A model generated the notes under the pieces. The model was not told the DNA's origin. It did not search any database and was given only the letters and a program-made list of their open reading frames with translations. Shown piece by piece: positions 1 through 32,539 of a stretch of DNA of 64,000 nucleotides (position 1 is its first letter; each line of letters opens with the position of its first letter). The DNA is from Echiichthys vipera (Eukaryota > Chordata > Actinopteri > Perciformes > Trachinidae). Both the position numbers and the translations under genes were made by a program. The stretch lies in NCBI GenBank assembly GCA_963691815.1, contig OY829658.1, positions 14,699,326 to 14,763,325 of the forward strand, read 5' to 3'.

Positions 1-1009
1 CATCCTCAATATGTCCTGAGTCCAGAAGAATCTCAATATGGGAACGTTTCAAAAAAGACCCAAATATACCCTATGCATTTAACTATTCATTATTTTTCTC
101 ACGCGAGTAGTGAAAAATTACCATGAAAATTACAGAGTTGATTACTTACATTAAGACCAACAAATAATGTATCACAAGTTTTTTGAAATTGTTTGTTAAC
201 ATGGGCAAACGGAGCATAATCTAATTAAGTATGTGCTCATTTTCATACCACAATGGATCTAAACATTGGGTATCGCCAGGTTAAAATGTCTTGTTGAACT
301 TGTTGATATATATATCTAACAGTAAAAGACTTCATGTTAAGGTCTTCCATGAGCATTAATAGATGGAGGCAGGAAAAATAACTTTAAACCAGCCCTTATT
401 AATGATTATTGCAGAGATAGGGTTTGGGGCTGGGTCCATGGGACTGTTTCTGGGGGATCAGTCTGAGATAAGAACCGGAGACTGCAGAAGACAAAAGGTA
501 GCTGAAATCATTTTAATGTTCATTGTGTAAGTTTGTATCTTGTGCAGGATACAGTTATAGTTCTTAATCATCTACAGGAGCAAAATCCTTTCAGCAGTGA
601 CCCAAGTCCCTGATGTAGAGTACTTTAACTACCTTAACATGAAGTCTTTTACTGTTATATGTCAACAAGATTCAACCAGGAGTTTTCACCTGCTATACCC
701 AATGTTTAGATCTGTTGTGGTATTTATGAAAATGAGCACATACGTAACTAGGTTATGCTAACAATTAACAAACAATTTAAAAAAACGTACACTTATGCAT
801 TTTTTGTTTGTCTTGATGTAAGTAATCAACTCAGTAATTTTCATGGTATTATCTGAAGGTTATTTTCTTCCCTATTCACGTGAGAAATCTAATGAATAGT
901 TGAATGCATAGGGTATATTTGGGTCTTTTTTGAAACTTTCGCCTATTGGGATTCTTCTGGACCCCCACACCCACCCCCACCCCCCTTACTCAGGACATAT
1001 TGAGGATAC
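1..1009. mobile_element. Long inverted-repeat (foldback) DNA element, left edge cut by window
   Basis: Bases 1 to about 345 reappear in reverse complement at about 640-1009. Examples are CTCAATATGTCCTGAG near the left end against its complement near 995-1009, and TAACAGTAAAAGACTTCATG at about 318 against its complement near 640-660. The arms differ by scattered substitutions and small indels. The right arm also carries a C-rich insertion at about 961-985 that the left arm lacks. No transposase reading frame is visible in the roughly 290-bp unique centre. A non-autonomous element with very long terminal inverted repeats fits best. Its family and target-site duplication cannot be judged because it runs to the first base of the window. 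Confidence 0.75.
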
Positions 1010-1189
1010 AAAATCAGTTCAGTTTGCTTCTTTTGCAATTTGTTCGACCTTTTTTCATAAAATGTTTGGACGATAGAGAGGTGTTTTCACATTCCTCCCT
1101 TGAAGAATCACGACCCAGCTTTAGTTGGTGCATCACTCATCCATATCCAACGGCTGTCTAATACGTGAAACACTATTGACTGGGGAACA

Positions 1190-1690
1190 ACTATGACACA
1201 ACACTTTGCAGATGGTCCAAAATGCTGCAGCTCGCCTTTTGACAGGAACACAAAAGCTAGAGCACATTTCCCCCGTACTTACCTCTCTTCACTTGCTCCC
1301 TGTAAGTTTGGGGATTGATTTTATTGTTTGCCTACACGTCTCTAAATGGACTAACACAAACCTACCTCTCTGACCTTTTAAAACCACACATCCCATCTTG
1401 GTCACTCTTTTTTTGGTAGTCCGAGGTCCAGGTTGAAGCACAGAGGAGATCGCGATTCGGCCCCTACACTGCCTTTTTGTTTTTTGTCTTAAACACACTT
1501 TTATTCCTTGGCTCTTTTTTTTTTTATCTCAGTATGAGAGCTACCTTTCTTCATCTTTTTTCTGTAATACTTTTTTTATTCATCGTGTTTTTACTATATT
1601 TGATTGCACAGCACTTTGGTCAACTGCTCTGTGCTGTTGTTTTTAAATGTGCTTTATTTAAATTTGATTTGATTTTCATTAACAACAGTA
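1190..1690 (+). mobile_element. Degenerate LINE 3' end (ORF2 C-terminus plus tail)
   Basis: A broken reading frame resembles the C-terminal part of fish LINE reverse-transcriptase proteins: VQNAAARLLTG at about 1213, then a THLPL-like segment, then a RGDRAFA-like segment near 1440-1470. Stops and frameshifts interrupt it. It is followed by the typical tail GCACTTTGGTCAA...TTTTTAAATGTGCTTTATTTAAATTTGATTTG, ending near 1690. This is a 5'-truncated, inactive copy. The clade (L2/CR1/Rex-like) is inferred only from recalled motifs. Confidence 0.7.
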
Positions 1691-2072
1691 GGGGGTGTAT
1701 TGAGCCTTTTTCCAACCCATGACATGCATGCATATTTTTTATAAACTTGGTGAGCAATTGCTAAATAAGCCATCTTTTAAATTGTGTATATACCACCCAT
1801 CTGTAAATCATGTTAATTATGGTCTAGTTTCTAAATATAGTTAGACATCCCCAACGCATATTACTATAGTATTGCATACAATCATGGTTATGTCACGCCT
1901 GATAACGATATAAACTGCAAACACTATGAAATTGTGATTATTTGTTTACAAGATACATTAAAGTTTCACAAAGAAGAAGACTGACAGCTGCGTAACAATT
2001 TGTAGTGGTATAAGGCTTACTCTATGAAATAAGAATTGACTTACTGGCACCATTTTACCCTGAATGCTAGTG

Positions 2073-2317
2073 TGGGGCGGCAGTAGCTCAGTCCATAGGT
2101 GACTCGAGTTCGAGTCCCTGTGTGGACCATGAATGGAGTGTGGACTGGTGACTGGAGAGGTGCCAGTTCATCTCCTGGGCACTGTCGGGGTGCTGTTGAG
2201 CAAGGCACCAAATCTCCAACTGCTCGGGGCGCCATCCATTAGCAGACCCTCGCTCTGACATCTCTCCATTAATTGCATGTATATAGGTCCTGTTTGTGCA
2301 TGTGTGTGTATTTTGGG

Positions 2318-2350
<33 letters not shown>

Positions 2351-2405
2351 CATGTATAATAACAGAGTGAAAAAATTAATAAAGCAATTCTTCTTCTTCT
2401 TCTTC
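2073..2405 (+). mobile_element. tRNA-derived SINE with TTC-repeat tail
   Basis: A tRNA-like head (GGGGCGGCAGTAGCTCAGT at about 2074) holds a pol III A box. A B box (GTTCGAGTCCC) follows within about 30 bases, so most of the anticodon region is missing. The body runs through CTGGGCACTGTCGGGGTGCTGTTGAGCAAGGCACC, a (TG)n tract at about 2319-2349 and a terminal (TTC)n tail. The internal head deletion and long tail indicate a retroposed SINE, not a tRNA gene. The family name cannot be fixed without a repeat library. Confidence 0.72.
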
Positions 2406-2667
2406 ATAGGGGGCAGCTGCCAGCAGCAGCCTATAACAAATTGACATGTAATGACTATGGCTTCATATTACAGTAAATACTGTAGCTCTCCAATGTCAGA
2501 ATCAGTAATGGTATTTCCAGAATTAGAAGATGTTCTTCTGTTTCCTGCAACGCCATCATCTTGATGGAAACCACTTTGAATGATGCCATAGACCAAAAGA
2601 AAAAGATTATGTTTTTTAATATAGCATTACTACTTTTCAAAGTTCTTTTCTTCTCTTTACCCTGCAG

Positions 2668-5654
<2,987 letters not shown>

Positions 5655-5889
5655 AGTACTACAAATGTGATAAATGTACCAACAAGTGCTGATAGGGGAG
5701 GGTGGGTTATATTTTATATATTACATGTATTAAATGTTAATCTTTTATAATGTTTACAGTTTTGTTTGATTTTTTTTTTGTTTTTTCAAAATTTCACAAA
5801 AGATTTTTTGTTTTAATGATGTCATAGTGCAGGGAAGAATGTGATTTTTTTGGTTTGTCATTGTATTCATATGCATATTTGTACACTTG

Positions 5890-5895
5890 AATAAA
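5890..5895 (+). terminator. Polyadenylation signal of the zinc-finger gene
   Basis: AATAAA lies 236 bases after the stop codon in an AT-rich 3' UTR. It is the first canonical hexamer downstream on this strand. Confidence 0.6.
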
Positions 5896-6277
5896 AACAA
5901 AAACAAATTTAAGTCAGATTTCATCTCTTTGTATACTTTTCATAAATTAACTGTTTGGAAGGGGGTGTTTAGCTAGATGTGGTCACAACAACACATAACG
6001 GATTTAAAGCCGCAATTACCTCTAAATGTAATGAAACATGGGAATTATGTATCTTTTTGTGACTAAATAATCAAAATATGCTATGAAAAGCCTTCACCAT
6101 TATGGCATAAAACAAAAAATGCATGTCACTTTTGCATATCAAAACTAGAAAGTTATTGTTTATATGTGAGTGAGATCGGCCTGACTGAAGTGTGTTTCTA
6201 TCCACGGTCAGTTTCAAGAGAATCTGTTTTCTGTGGAGGTAAAATTGAACTGGGTTTATTGTCAATGGAAGAGCACA

Positions 6278-6465
6278 CACTGGAGATCAAAATTAGAGAA
6301 GAAATGATAAATGCTTGGTCTATTCTGAAATACTGTTGTTTTTTATTGTCAGAATTGGATAGAATATCCACCGTGGCTATATCACTGCTGTAGCATGTTT
6401 GTTTTTTTAATAACCAAGTATTAAAGTAATTAAGTAATTTGTTATCCAATGTTGATCTCCAGTGT
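6278..6465. mobile_element. Small MITE with 14-bp terminal inverted repeats
   Basis: ACACTGGAGATCAA at 6278-6291 is exactly inverted at 6452-6465, enclosing about 160 AT-rich bases with no coding content. A clear target duplication was not found. It lies between the zinc-finger 3' UTR and ankrd28. Confidence 0.6.
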
Positions 6466-6501
6466 ATAGTGATTAAATGTCAATGAAAGTGTTGGGGATG
6501 T

Positions 6502-6636
6502 ATGGACGCACTGCTGCGGAATGGATCTGGCCCTCCAGCCATCAGTGGGCATGAGCTGTCTGAAGTGTTTTCTGGGATCATTTTGTGTGCAGTTTTGTTG
6601 ACTGTCCCAGTTGTGTCATTTCTGTCCGATGATGTG
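6502..6636 (+). CDS. Possible small exon encoding a one-pass membrane segment (unassigned)
   Basis: An ATG-initiated frame of 45 codons ends at a consensus donor (GTG|GTGAGT at 6637). It has a hydrophobic run GIILCAVLLTVPVVSFL flanked by charged residues. It lies 170 bases upstream of the ankrd28 start and could be 5' UTR of that gene, a first exon of another transcript, or chance. No downstream partner exon was found and I recognise no family. Confidence 0.2.
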
Positions 6637-6689
6637 GTGAGTATGTCCACGGCAGGCAGGAAGGAAGTAAAGGGGGGTGGTGGGGAGAC

Positions 6690-6806
6690 GGGCTGCACCG
6701 TTTGACTCCGCTCCGGAGAGTCGGTCCTCGTTTAGTTTCCCCGGTTCATTTACAGTTACTCCCGGTGGGGCGGGTTACTGCCTCCTTTCGGTTTTACACT
6801 GGGATT
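6690..6806 (+). promoter_or_regulatory. ankrd28 proximal promoter / 5' UTR
   Basis: A CpG- and GC-richer stretch immediately before the ATG at 6807. It includes CTCCGCTCCGGAGAGTCGG and an Sp1-type GC box, GGTGGGGCGGG, at about 6765-6774. No TATA box was seen. The exact transcription start cannot be fixed from sequence alone. Confidence 0.45.
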
Positions 6807-26256
<19,450 letters not shown>

Positions 26257-27138
26257 GAACATACCTGCTATTGAACGGAGCCCCACAATACTGGCAGGCG
26301 AGCCAGCCACTCAGGAGCCTTAACAGACCACTGACAAGGAACTGAAAGAGAGAAAAGAGCGAGAAAATAGAGCCAGTGTGCAGATTATTTTTAGGTAAGC
26401 TTCTTCAAATCTAAAAATAACCCTCATTGTAAACCATGTTTCTTTCCTTCAGGTGCATACCCATGGGGATGTAAAACAATGTACGTACTAAAATATAGAA
26501 TAAGGTGAACACACTACATTTCTCTCATACAGCATCACTGTATGGTAGGTAAAATGGCCTGTGACTATTCAAATTTAAAGCAATATTGTTCTTTTGACCT
26601 TAAGCTCCTACTCTTTGCTGATATTTTCACGAGTGGTTTTTGGCCCTTTCACAGTTTTTTCTTCAACTATTACTAGAAGAGCATCTACTGAAGAAAAGCT
26701 CAGAGGACTACTTTTTTCTTTTCGCACGATTGATTAAAGAAAAACAGGGACAATCTTATGGGACCAAGTGATTGATTACTGTTTTCCCTACTGTACTTTT
26801 GAGTTCTTGGAGCTTTCACGGCACACACTTATGGCTGTCACTCGCGCACACTAGTAATGCTGGGTCATTGTTATTGAACCACCCCTGGAGAGGAAGTCAC
26901 TATTGAATCCTATGAATTTATTCCAAGTGGACACTGAATCGTTGGAAGCTGATTAGAACAGCAGGTGGATGTAAGACCCATTTACTGTATGATTGGTCCA
27001 GGAGTCAATTGATTGATGACCCGAATGAGCGACTCAAGGAACTTTGAACTTGCAATGCTGTAACTACTCAATGTCTGTGTACTGTAAACAGGGGGAAGTG
27101 GCTGACACTGTGTGTGTGTGTGTGTGTGTGTGTGTATC

Positions 27139-27182
<44 letters not shown>

Positions 27183-27312
27183 CGTGTGTGTGTGCGCGTG
27201 CAGGAAAGAGAGAAATCAATCAATTTTGCCTTTTTAGGAACAAGCAAGTTTCAGGCAGAGGATGAACACTACCGGAGCAATGTTTGTGTGGATTAAATAA
27301 TGAACGAATAAA
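26257..27312 (+). other. ankrd28 3' UTR
   Basis: No coding content follows the TGA. A (TG)n tract lies at 27108-27196. Canonical AATAAA hexamers occur at 27307-27312 and 27464-27469, either of which may end the transcript. Confidence 0.6.
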
Positions 27313-27639
27313 GAGATTTGTATTTGTAATTGATTTATTGCACTCTCTTCAATAAGAACTTCAAAATAACCCTTTTTTAAAAGATTGTTTTTTCTTTTCA
27401 CCTTGTGGATTTGCAACTTATTGTGATGTTTGTTGTTGGCCTTTTATTCTTTCTGATTGGATTAATAAAAATGTTGAGGGTACTTTTTGAAACCCTTTAT
27501 TGCAGTGGCTAAACTACATAAAAGGCAAAAGGCTTTAGTGGCACGACATGTGACGTGTGGTGCCAAGGCACAATTATGATTATGAAATAGAATGAGGGAT
27601 ATTAAAGTGAAGGTTAAGTGAATATTAATATTATATAAT

Positions 27640-27690
27640 AGGAATGGACCGACCGACCCGACCGTGGATAAGCGGTTGAAGATGAGTGAG
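27640..27690 (+). repeat. Fragment of LINE 3' terminus
   Basis: GACCCGACCGTGGATAAGCGGTTGAAGATGAGTGAGTG matches the last bases of the LINE type seen at 25490-25531. Only the extreme 3' end is present. Confidence 0.55.
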
Positions 27691-27699
27691 TGTCACACA

Positions 27700-29109
27700 T
27701 AATATATAAGTAAATGGCAATTATAATGTAGTACCATAGTATCATACTGTATTGTAATTGCACCTCTACCCGCCTCACAATGACTCACAATGAGTCTGTA
27801 CTATGTCAGTGTCTTTATCATTATCAGTTACTGTGGTGAGGTAGTCTGCCACAGTATACTGTACTGTCTGTTTAGGGCCAAGTATGTTTCTAGTTTATGT
27901 CGTGTGTTATTTTCCAAAAATAATAATAATAAATATGGTTTATTTTTATATATTTATTATTTAGTTAGGTCTAATCTCCCGAGTGACAGGCAACGGCTTT
28001 GTAATGTAACACTTTTTCTCATTTGAATGATGATTTTTTTTTTTTTCCCAGACAAAACTTTCTTTTTTCAAATCTCCAAACAATTAGTTTGTTGTTCACA
28101 ACAGATTTGAATGTCTCATTCATTCAAGCAAATTGCACTTTTTGGCTCGTGTGTAAAAGTGAAGCTACAACTGTCAACAATTTGCATGATGACCACCTGC
28201 ACTTGGCTTGCTGATCAAAACTGGTGAGTTGATTCTCTGTAAAACTCATCAAAATGGTTGAGATCAGAATCTGTCAGACATGTATCTTCCATATTCCCTG
28301 GTACATGGAATGTTTGCTGAACTGGAAAATGACCTGCAAGGTGACAGTAACAAGGAGGCAACCACCGAGAAGATGAGAACTTGTGGTATTGTGTACACAA
28401 ACTGTGAGGAGGTACATTCTTTTTATTTTTACTGAACCACTGTGGGTTAATTGTTGCAGGGTTTCTTTTTTGTTGACATGGATGTCATTGTGGCAAATCT
28501 TCCGTTATATGGCTTTAAATGAAAGATCAAAAGTTGATTTTGTTCACCGTAAATGTAGCACATTGATACACACATAAATTAATTGTATGCATACAAATAT
28601 TATTTTTCTGTGTGACCGTATCGTACAGTCTTGACTTTTACCAGTTAAACTTATAGGGTTGAAATTGGAATCTAAAAAAGCATTGACATTTTTATAGCAC
28701 TCAACAGAAAAGTAGAACAAAACAGAGATGTGTGTATAAGAAACATTTCCAGGGTTGACCACCATGGTGAAAAATCATCTAAACATTTTGATCAGTACGG
28801 CTAACACGATGACAAAATGTTTCAATTTGGGGGCATTGGCCAATTTACTGACACAATAACCAGGTTTGGAAGCATGAATGAAATGTTTTGGGTGAGTTTG
28901 CCACCTTCTGCAGATATTCTATAGATCTGTGATGTCTCATGACACAGGTGTGACAACTGTTCTTACAGTTTAACAATGTTAAATTTGAGCCAAGGTCATT
29001 GAGAAAAATTGTAGCTTAAGAGATAGGGTTACTTATTTAAAATGGCTCCAGAACATTTGTTTTTATAATTCAGTTTTTAAAATATATTTGATATATTTGA
29101 CACGTCCAT
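27700..29109. other. Intergenic region between ankrd28 and btd 3' ends
   Basis: AT-rich sequence with poly-T at about 28027-28049 and no supported gene. The two flanking genes converge here and the btd 3' UTR must lie in its right part. No canonical AATAAA was identified on the minus strand near 29041-29109. Confidence 0.45.
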
Positions 29110-31353
29110 CTAATTCAAAACAGTTAATTCACTGTCCAGGTGATACATTCGTCCGTACAGACAGGCAGTGACCAGTCCACCGGTCATGTTTGAGTGTTTC
29201 ATGGTCACTCTGCCATCTGCAGCTGTTTCCAGATGCTCTGGCTGCTCCAGCACAAGCTTGCTAGTCAAAACTGATGGATACACATATCTGGTGCCAAAGT
29301 TCCCCTCCAACAGGAAGTCCATTTTAGACTCAGCCTCATCCACTTCCTGTCCACAGGAACTGAAGTCCAACGCAGCACAGCGGACTAGTGCACACACCTG
29401 CAACAGAGATATGATAAACGTGACAAAAGTCTCATGCAGCCGTTTTAAATATCAAAAGTTCTTCGCATTCATACCTGCAGGGCGTAGCGTCCGTTCACAG
29501 TGTGTGTGCCAGCAAATGCTCCCAATGCATAGAGCTCTTTATTTCTCCCCTGTGGTAACCGCTGGTACTTCAGGTGACAGCAAAAGGTGCCATTACACAC
29601 GTTCACTTCACCTTCTGGCTCTTGTAAGGGGACAAACGTAAAAGGGTCGTACATCATGGATGAGATGAAAGTGGTGGACGAGGGAGGAACTGAATCAGTT
29701 TCAGGAGGAGGAGAATCAGAACAGCTCTCTTTGTGACAGTATCCAGAGTCTGTGGCTGTAACTACGCCCTCCTGTGTGGTCCCTCTCTGCTCCAGCCACA
29801 GTGGGTCTAAGACTGGCACCCTGGCTACCAGCAGCTTGCCCTCCTCTAGGTCTCCTTTCTGGGCGTGGTGGTAGGTGGCAGAAAAAGGGGTGTAGATACC
29901 ACTTCCTGTCATGATTAGTCGTTTGTTACGAACATTGGCCGCTAGCACAGTGACATTGGCGCCCAAGCTGAATGCCCGCTGGAACTGGATTGTGTCCAGT
30001 AGGGGCAGCTGGTTCATCCAGGCTGTGGGGTAGATCAGCTGACGCACACCCTAAAAGGAGAGACCAATATTAGGAAACGAAAAGGAAAGGACGGTAGATT
30101 TGGGTACAGAGTCTCAGTTGCTGTTTTCTACCTTCTCCAACAGGGCAACTGTGGGCGAGTGGAACAGGATGTCAAAGCAGATGATGAGACCAAACCTTCC
30201 AGCAAAAGTTGTATCAAACGTTATGATCTCAGGTTGCGGCGGCGTGTCGAACGCCGCCTCAAAGTAGAGGTTGTGTTTATGGTAGCGTGCCACCAGCAGC
30301 CCATCTGACCTGTATGAAAGAAGAGTTCCACCGGAAAATGACATATTGGTGCACTTGTTATTTCTATTTTAAGGTCTACACTGCACCTGAAAACCACGTT
30401 GGTGTTGAACTGCCAGCGTCCATCAGAGGGACAGGAGGAGGAGGGGTCGGTCTTCAGGGGACAGGGCTGCATGTCGGCCATGTTGGCCACCAGGTAGAGG
30501 TTGTTACGACGGGCCATGCAGCTCAACCGCTGGAGAACCTGTCAAACACAACCACACTCACATGTGATTTATAGTGACAGGCTGGTGTTGCATGAGTGGG
30601 CAGACTCCATGTCAGCGTGTCCTGCTTAGTGAGACCTTTTATATGCGTCACATCTCTTGTTCTTTATGTAATGTTTCATTGTGGGCAGACCTTGGGGAAA
30701 GTAGCTGCTATACCTTTGTGGCAGCTCATGGGGATCCAAATAAAGAATAATTAAGAATAAAGAATGCCCGTTCAATAACAACATAGAATCTAAATCTAAG
30801 GTTGTGCACCTCAGTGTTGTTGTATTTGCCCGGCTCTGTGCACGGGTTCCAGCTCTCCTGCTGGGGGTCAGGAATGGTTTCTAGGTAGCCAGAGATAGAC
30901 GAACGGCTGAAGTTGAAACCTTGTAGACCATCTTCTGGAAACACCAGGATCTGGGCCCCCTGACAAAGGGAAGATGACGGCAGAGTAGAGGTTGATGGGT
31001 TGTGACAGTAAATGTGCTCCTTTTCGTTTTCTTATCATTATGAATAATAATGAAGTATTTTTTAAATGAGCAAAAAGAAGTTGTTTCTTTGACTGAATCT
31101 ATACATTTATAACTCTCTCCTGAATTGACCATACCTGCTGAGCGGCCCGGGCAGCCTGCTCCTCGTAGATATCCAGGTTCTTGTGCATGTGCTGCAGGGC
31201 GGCGGGGCGGGACAGGGGGACATGAGGCTCCGGGTTCAGGATCACTTTGTGCTCATAAACAGCCGCAACATACGAGGAGTCCACGGCGGACTTCGTTTGA
31301 CCAACGGCCGACTTTAAAGAGAAACTGGCAACAAACACAAGGAACAAAAACAT
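29110..31353 (-). CDS. btd: Biotinidase (secreted nitrilase-superfamily amidohydrolase)
   Basis: Releases biotin from biocytin and biotinyl peptides. Six minus-strand exons in transcript order: 31353-31135, 30959-30810, 30538-30387, 30309-30132, 30050-29475, 29397-29110 (stop TAG). They total 1563 nt, 520 residues (human 543). Residues 1-19 form a signal peptide (MFLFLVFVASFSLKSAVGQ). The carbon-nitrogen hydrolase triad is intact: Glu82 in FPEDG, Lys185 in YHKHNLYFE, Cys218 in ICFDILF. YPTAWMNQLPLL and MTGSGIYTP follow. The vanin-type C-terminal domain has VCALVRC and CGQEV. LYFEAAFD and the ending LVTACLYGRMY are closer to biotinidase than to vanins as I recall them, and the ankrd28 neighbour supports this. 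Several NxS/T sites fit secretion. The human upstream start extension is absent. Confidence 0.93.
30640..30770 (+). mobile_element. LINE 3' tail remnant in btd intron
   Basis: CATTGTGGGCAGACCTTGGGGAAAGTAGCTGCTA...CTCATGGGGATCCAAATAAAG resembles the common fish LINE terminus ending in GGGGATCCTAATAAA. It is followed by ATAATTAAGAATAAAG, which recurs near 31590-31612. Confidence 0.5.
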
Positions 31354-31898
31354 TGTTTCTTCCCCGAGAGACTCGTTAGCCTATGGGACTAGTGACGTCA
31401 TTAACACCTGAGAGGTCACGAGTCCGTCTATTGAGTCATTTCTGGTTGACAGGTGATAAGCTCTCCTCCCAAATACAGAGCTGTGTTTACAGTATGAGTC
31501 CGGATCCATGCGCTCTTAGTTCGTGCACCCGGTCCATGTCTCACATTTTCAAATACTCATCTACTTATGCTGCTCTAAAATAAAGAACAATTATGAATAA
31601 TTAAGAATAAAGCACTAGCAGCGCGGCGTAAACAAACTTTTATTTTGAAAATACAAAATAGGAATTAGTCACATAACCCGGAAGCACTTTACAAATGTGA
31701 CCTTACACAGCAAGCATAAGCATTGAGCAGGAAATTACATAGTGTTTTAAACAGTGTATGTTTGTGCCCCATGTGGACGAATTCTTTGAATATAAGAGGA
31801 ACATTTCGAGGAGCTAACGCTTCATTTGTTTTAAATGTTTACTTGACGTCTCCGTACGTACAGCAGCACGTATTAGCATTACACAGTAGTACGTTACA
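31354..31898. promoter_or_regulatory. Bidirectional btd / dmac1 promoter
   Basis: 545 bases separate the divergent start codons. A perfect palindromic cAMP-response element, TGACGTCA, lies at 31393-31400, about 40 bases upstream of the btd ATG. A half-site (TTGACGTC) occurs at about 31843, upstream of dmac1. No TATA box lies at a convincing position for either gene. Transcription starts are not determinable here. Confidence 0.55.
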
Positions 31899-32257
31899 AT
31901 GTCAGCAGCACCAGAGGCACCGGCAGCAGGAGCAGGCGCCCCCGTAACCAAACCCAGCCAGGTGTTCAAGAGCTGCTGGAGCTGTCGGCTCATCTCCGGC
32001 GGCGGGTTGATCCTGGCCGGAGCTTATGTGTTCAATGCAGCCCGGAGAGTGATGCGACAAGGTGGACCCACCGCTGTGGGGACAGTGGCACAGATTACAT
32101 TTGCTGCAGGTAAATGGTGCTTTTTTTGGATCGATAACATCACTTGTTGTCGTGTTTTGAAACACTAAATGCACACCTGCTTCACCTTTCAGGGTTGGCT
32201 GCATGGGGAATTGTTATCATCGCTGACCCGGTGGGAAAAGCGGAGAGGAAGACATGA
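31899..32257 (+). CDS. dmac1: Distal membrane-arm assembly component 1 (complex I assembly)
   Basis: Small mitochondrial inner-membrane protein required to assemble the distal part of the respiratory complex I membrane arm. Two exons, 31899-32109 and 32193-32257, join in frame for 91 residues (human about 112). The N-terminus is an Ala/Pro-rich low-complexity segment (SAAPEAPAAGAGAP). The family signature FKSCWSCRLISGGGLILAGAYVF follows at about residues 24-46, then a second hydrophobic segment and the diagnostic ending WGIVIIADPVGKA. Human DMAC1 (TMEM261) has the same CWSCR and WGIVVMADPKGKA blocks in my memory. The start is the first ATG in a CAATGTC context. An ATTAAA hexamer at 32475-32480 is a plausible polyadenylation signal. 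Confidence 0.9.
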
Positions 32258-32474
32258 AGTCCTGACATGCACGTTTCAAATGGATCAAAGATGGACTCAA
32301 AGGACTTGTGCAGATTTTTTATGGAGAGTATAACAGCAAGTTAAAGAAGCTCCTCTTGAGATTGTAGTAAGTTATGTTGTTTGCACTATTACAGTAACAA
32401 GTATCAGATTGGAGTTTTCTTAGATCTGTGTGGATGAGCCATGCATCAATATTGGAAGCTTTTGGTTTTCTTGA

Positions 32475-32480
32475 ATTAAA
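32475..32480 (+). terminator. Candidate dmac1 polyadenylation signal
   Basis: ATTAAA lies 218 bases after the dmac1 stop in an AT-rich UTR; another ATTAAA follows near 32535. Confidence 0.45.
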
Positions 32481-32539
32481 AATGAAAGATATATTTAATC
32501 AGAAATGCAATCTGTCATCATTTGAATGTTATGCATTAA

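Noticed and set aside
29168..29641. 157-codon plus-strand frame
   Set aside because: It is antisense to the last two btd exons and reads through their intron.
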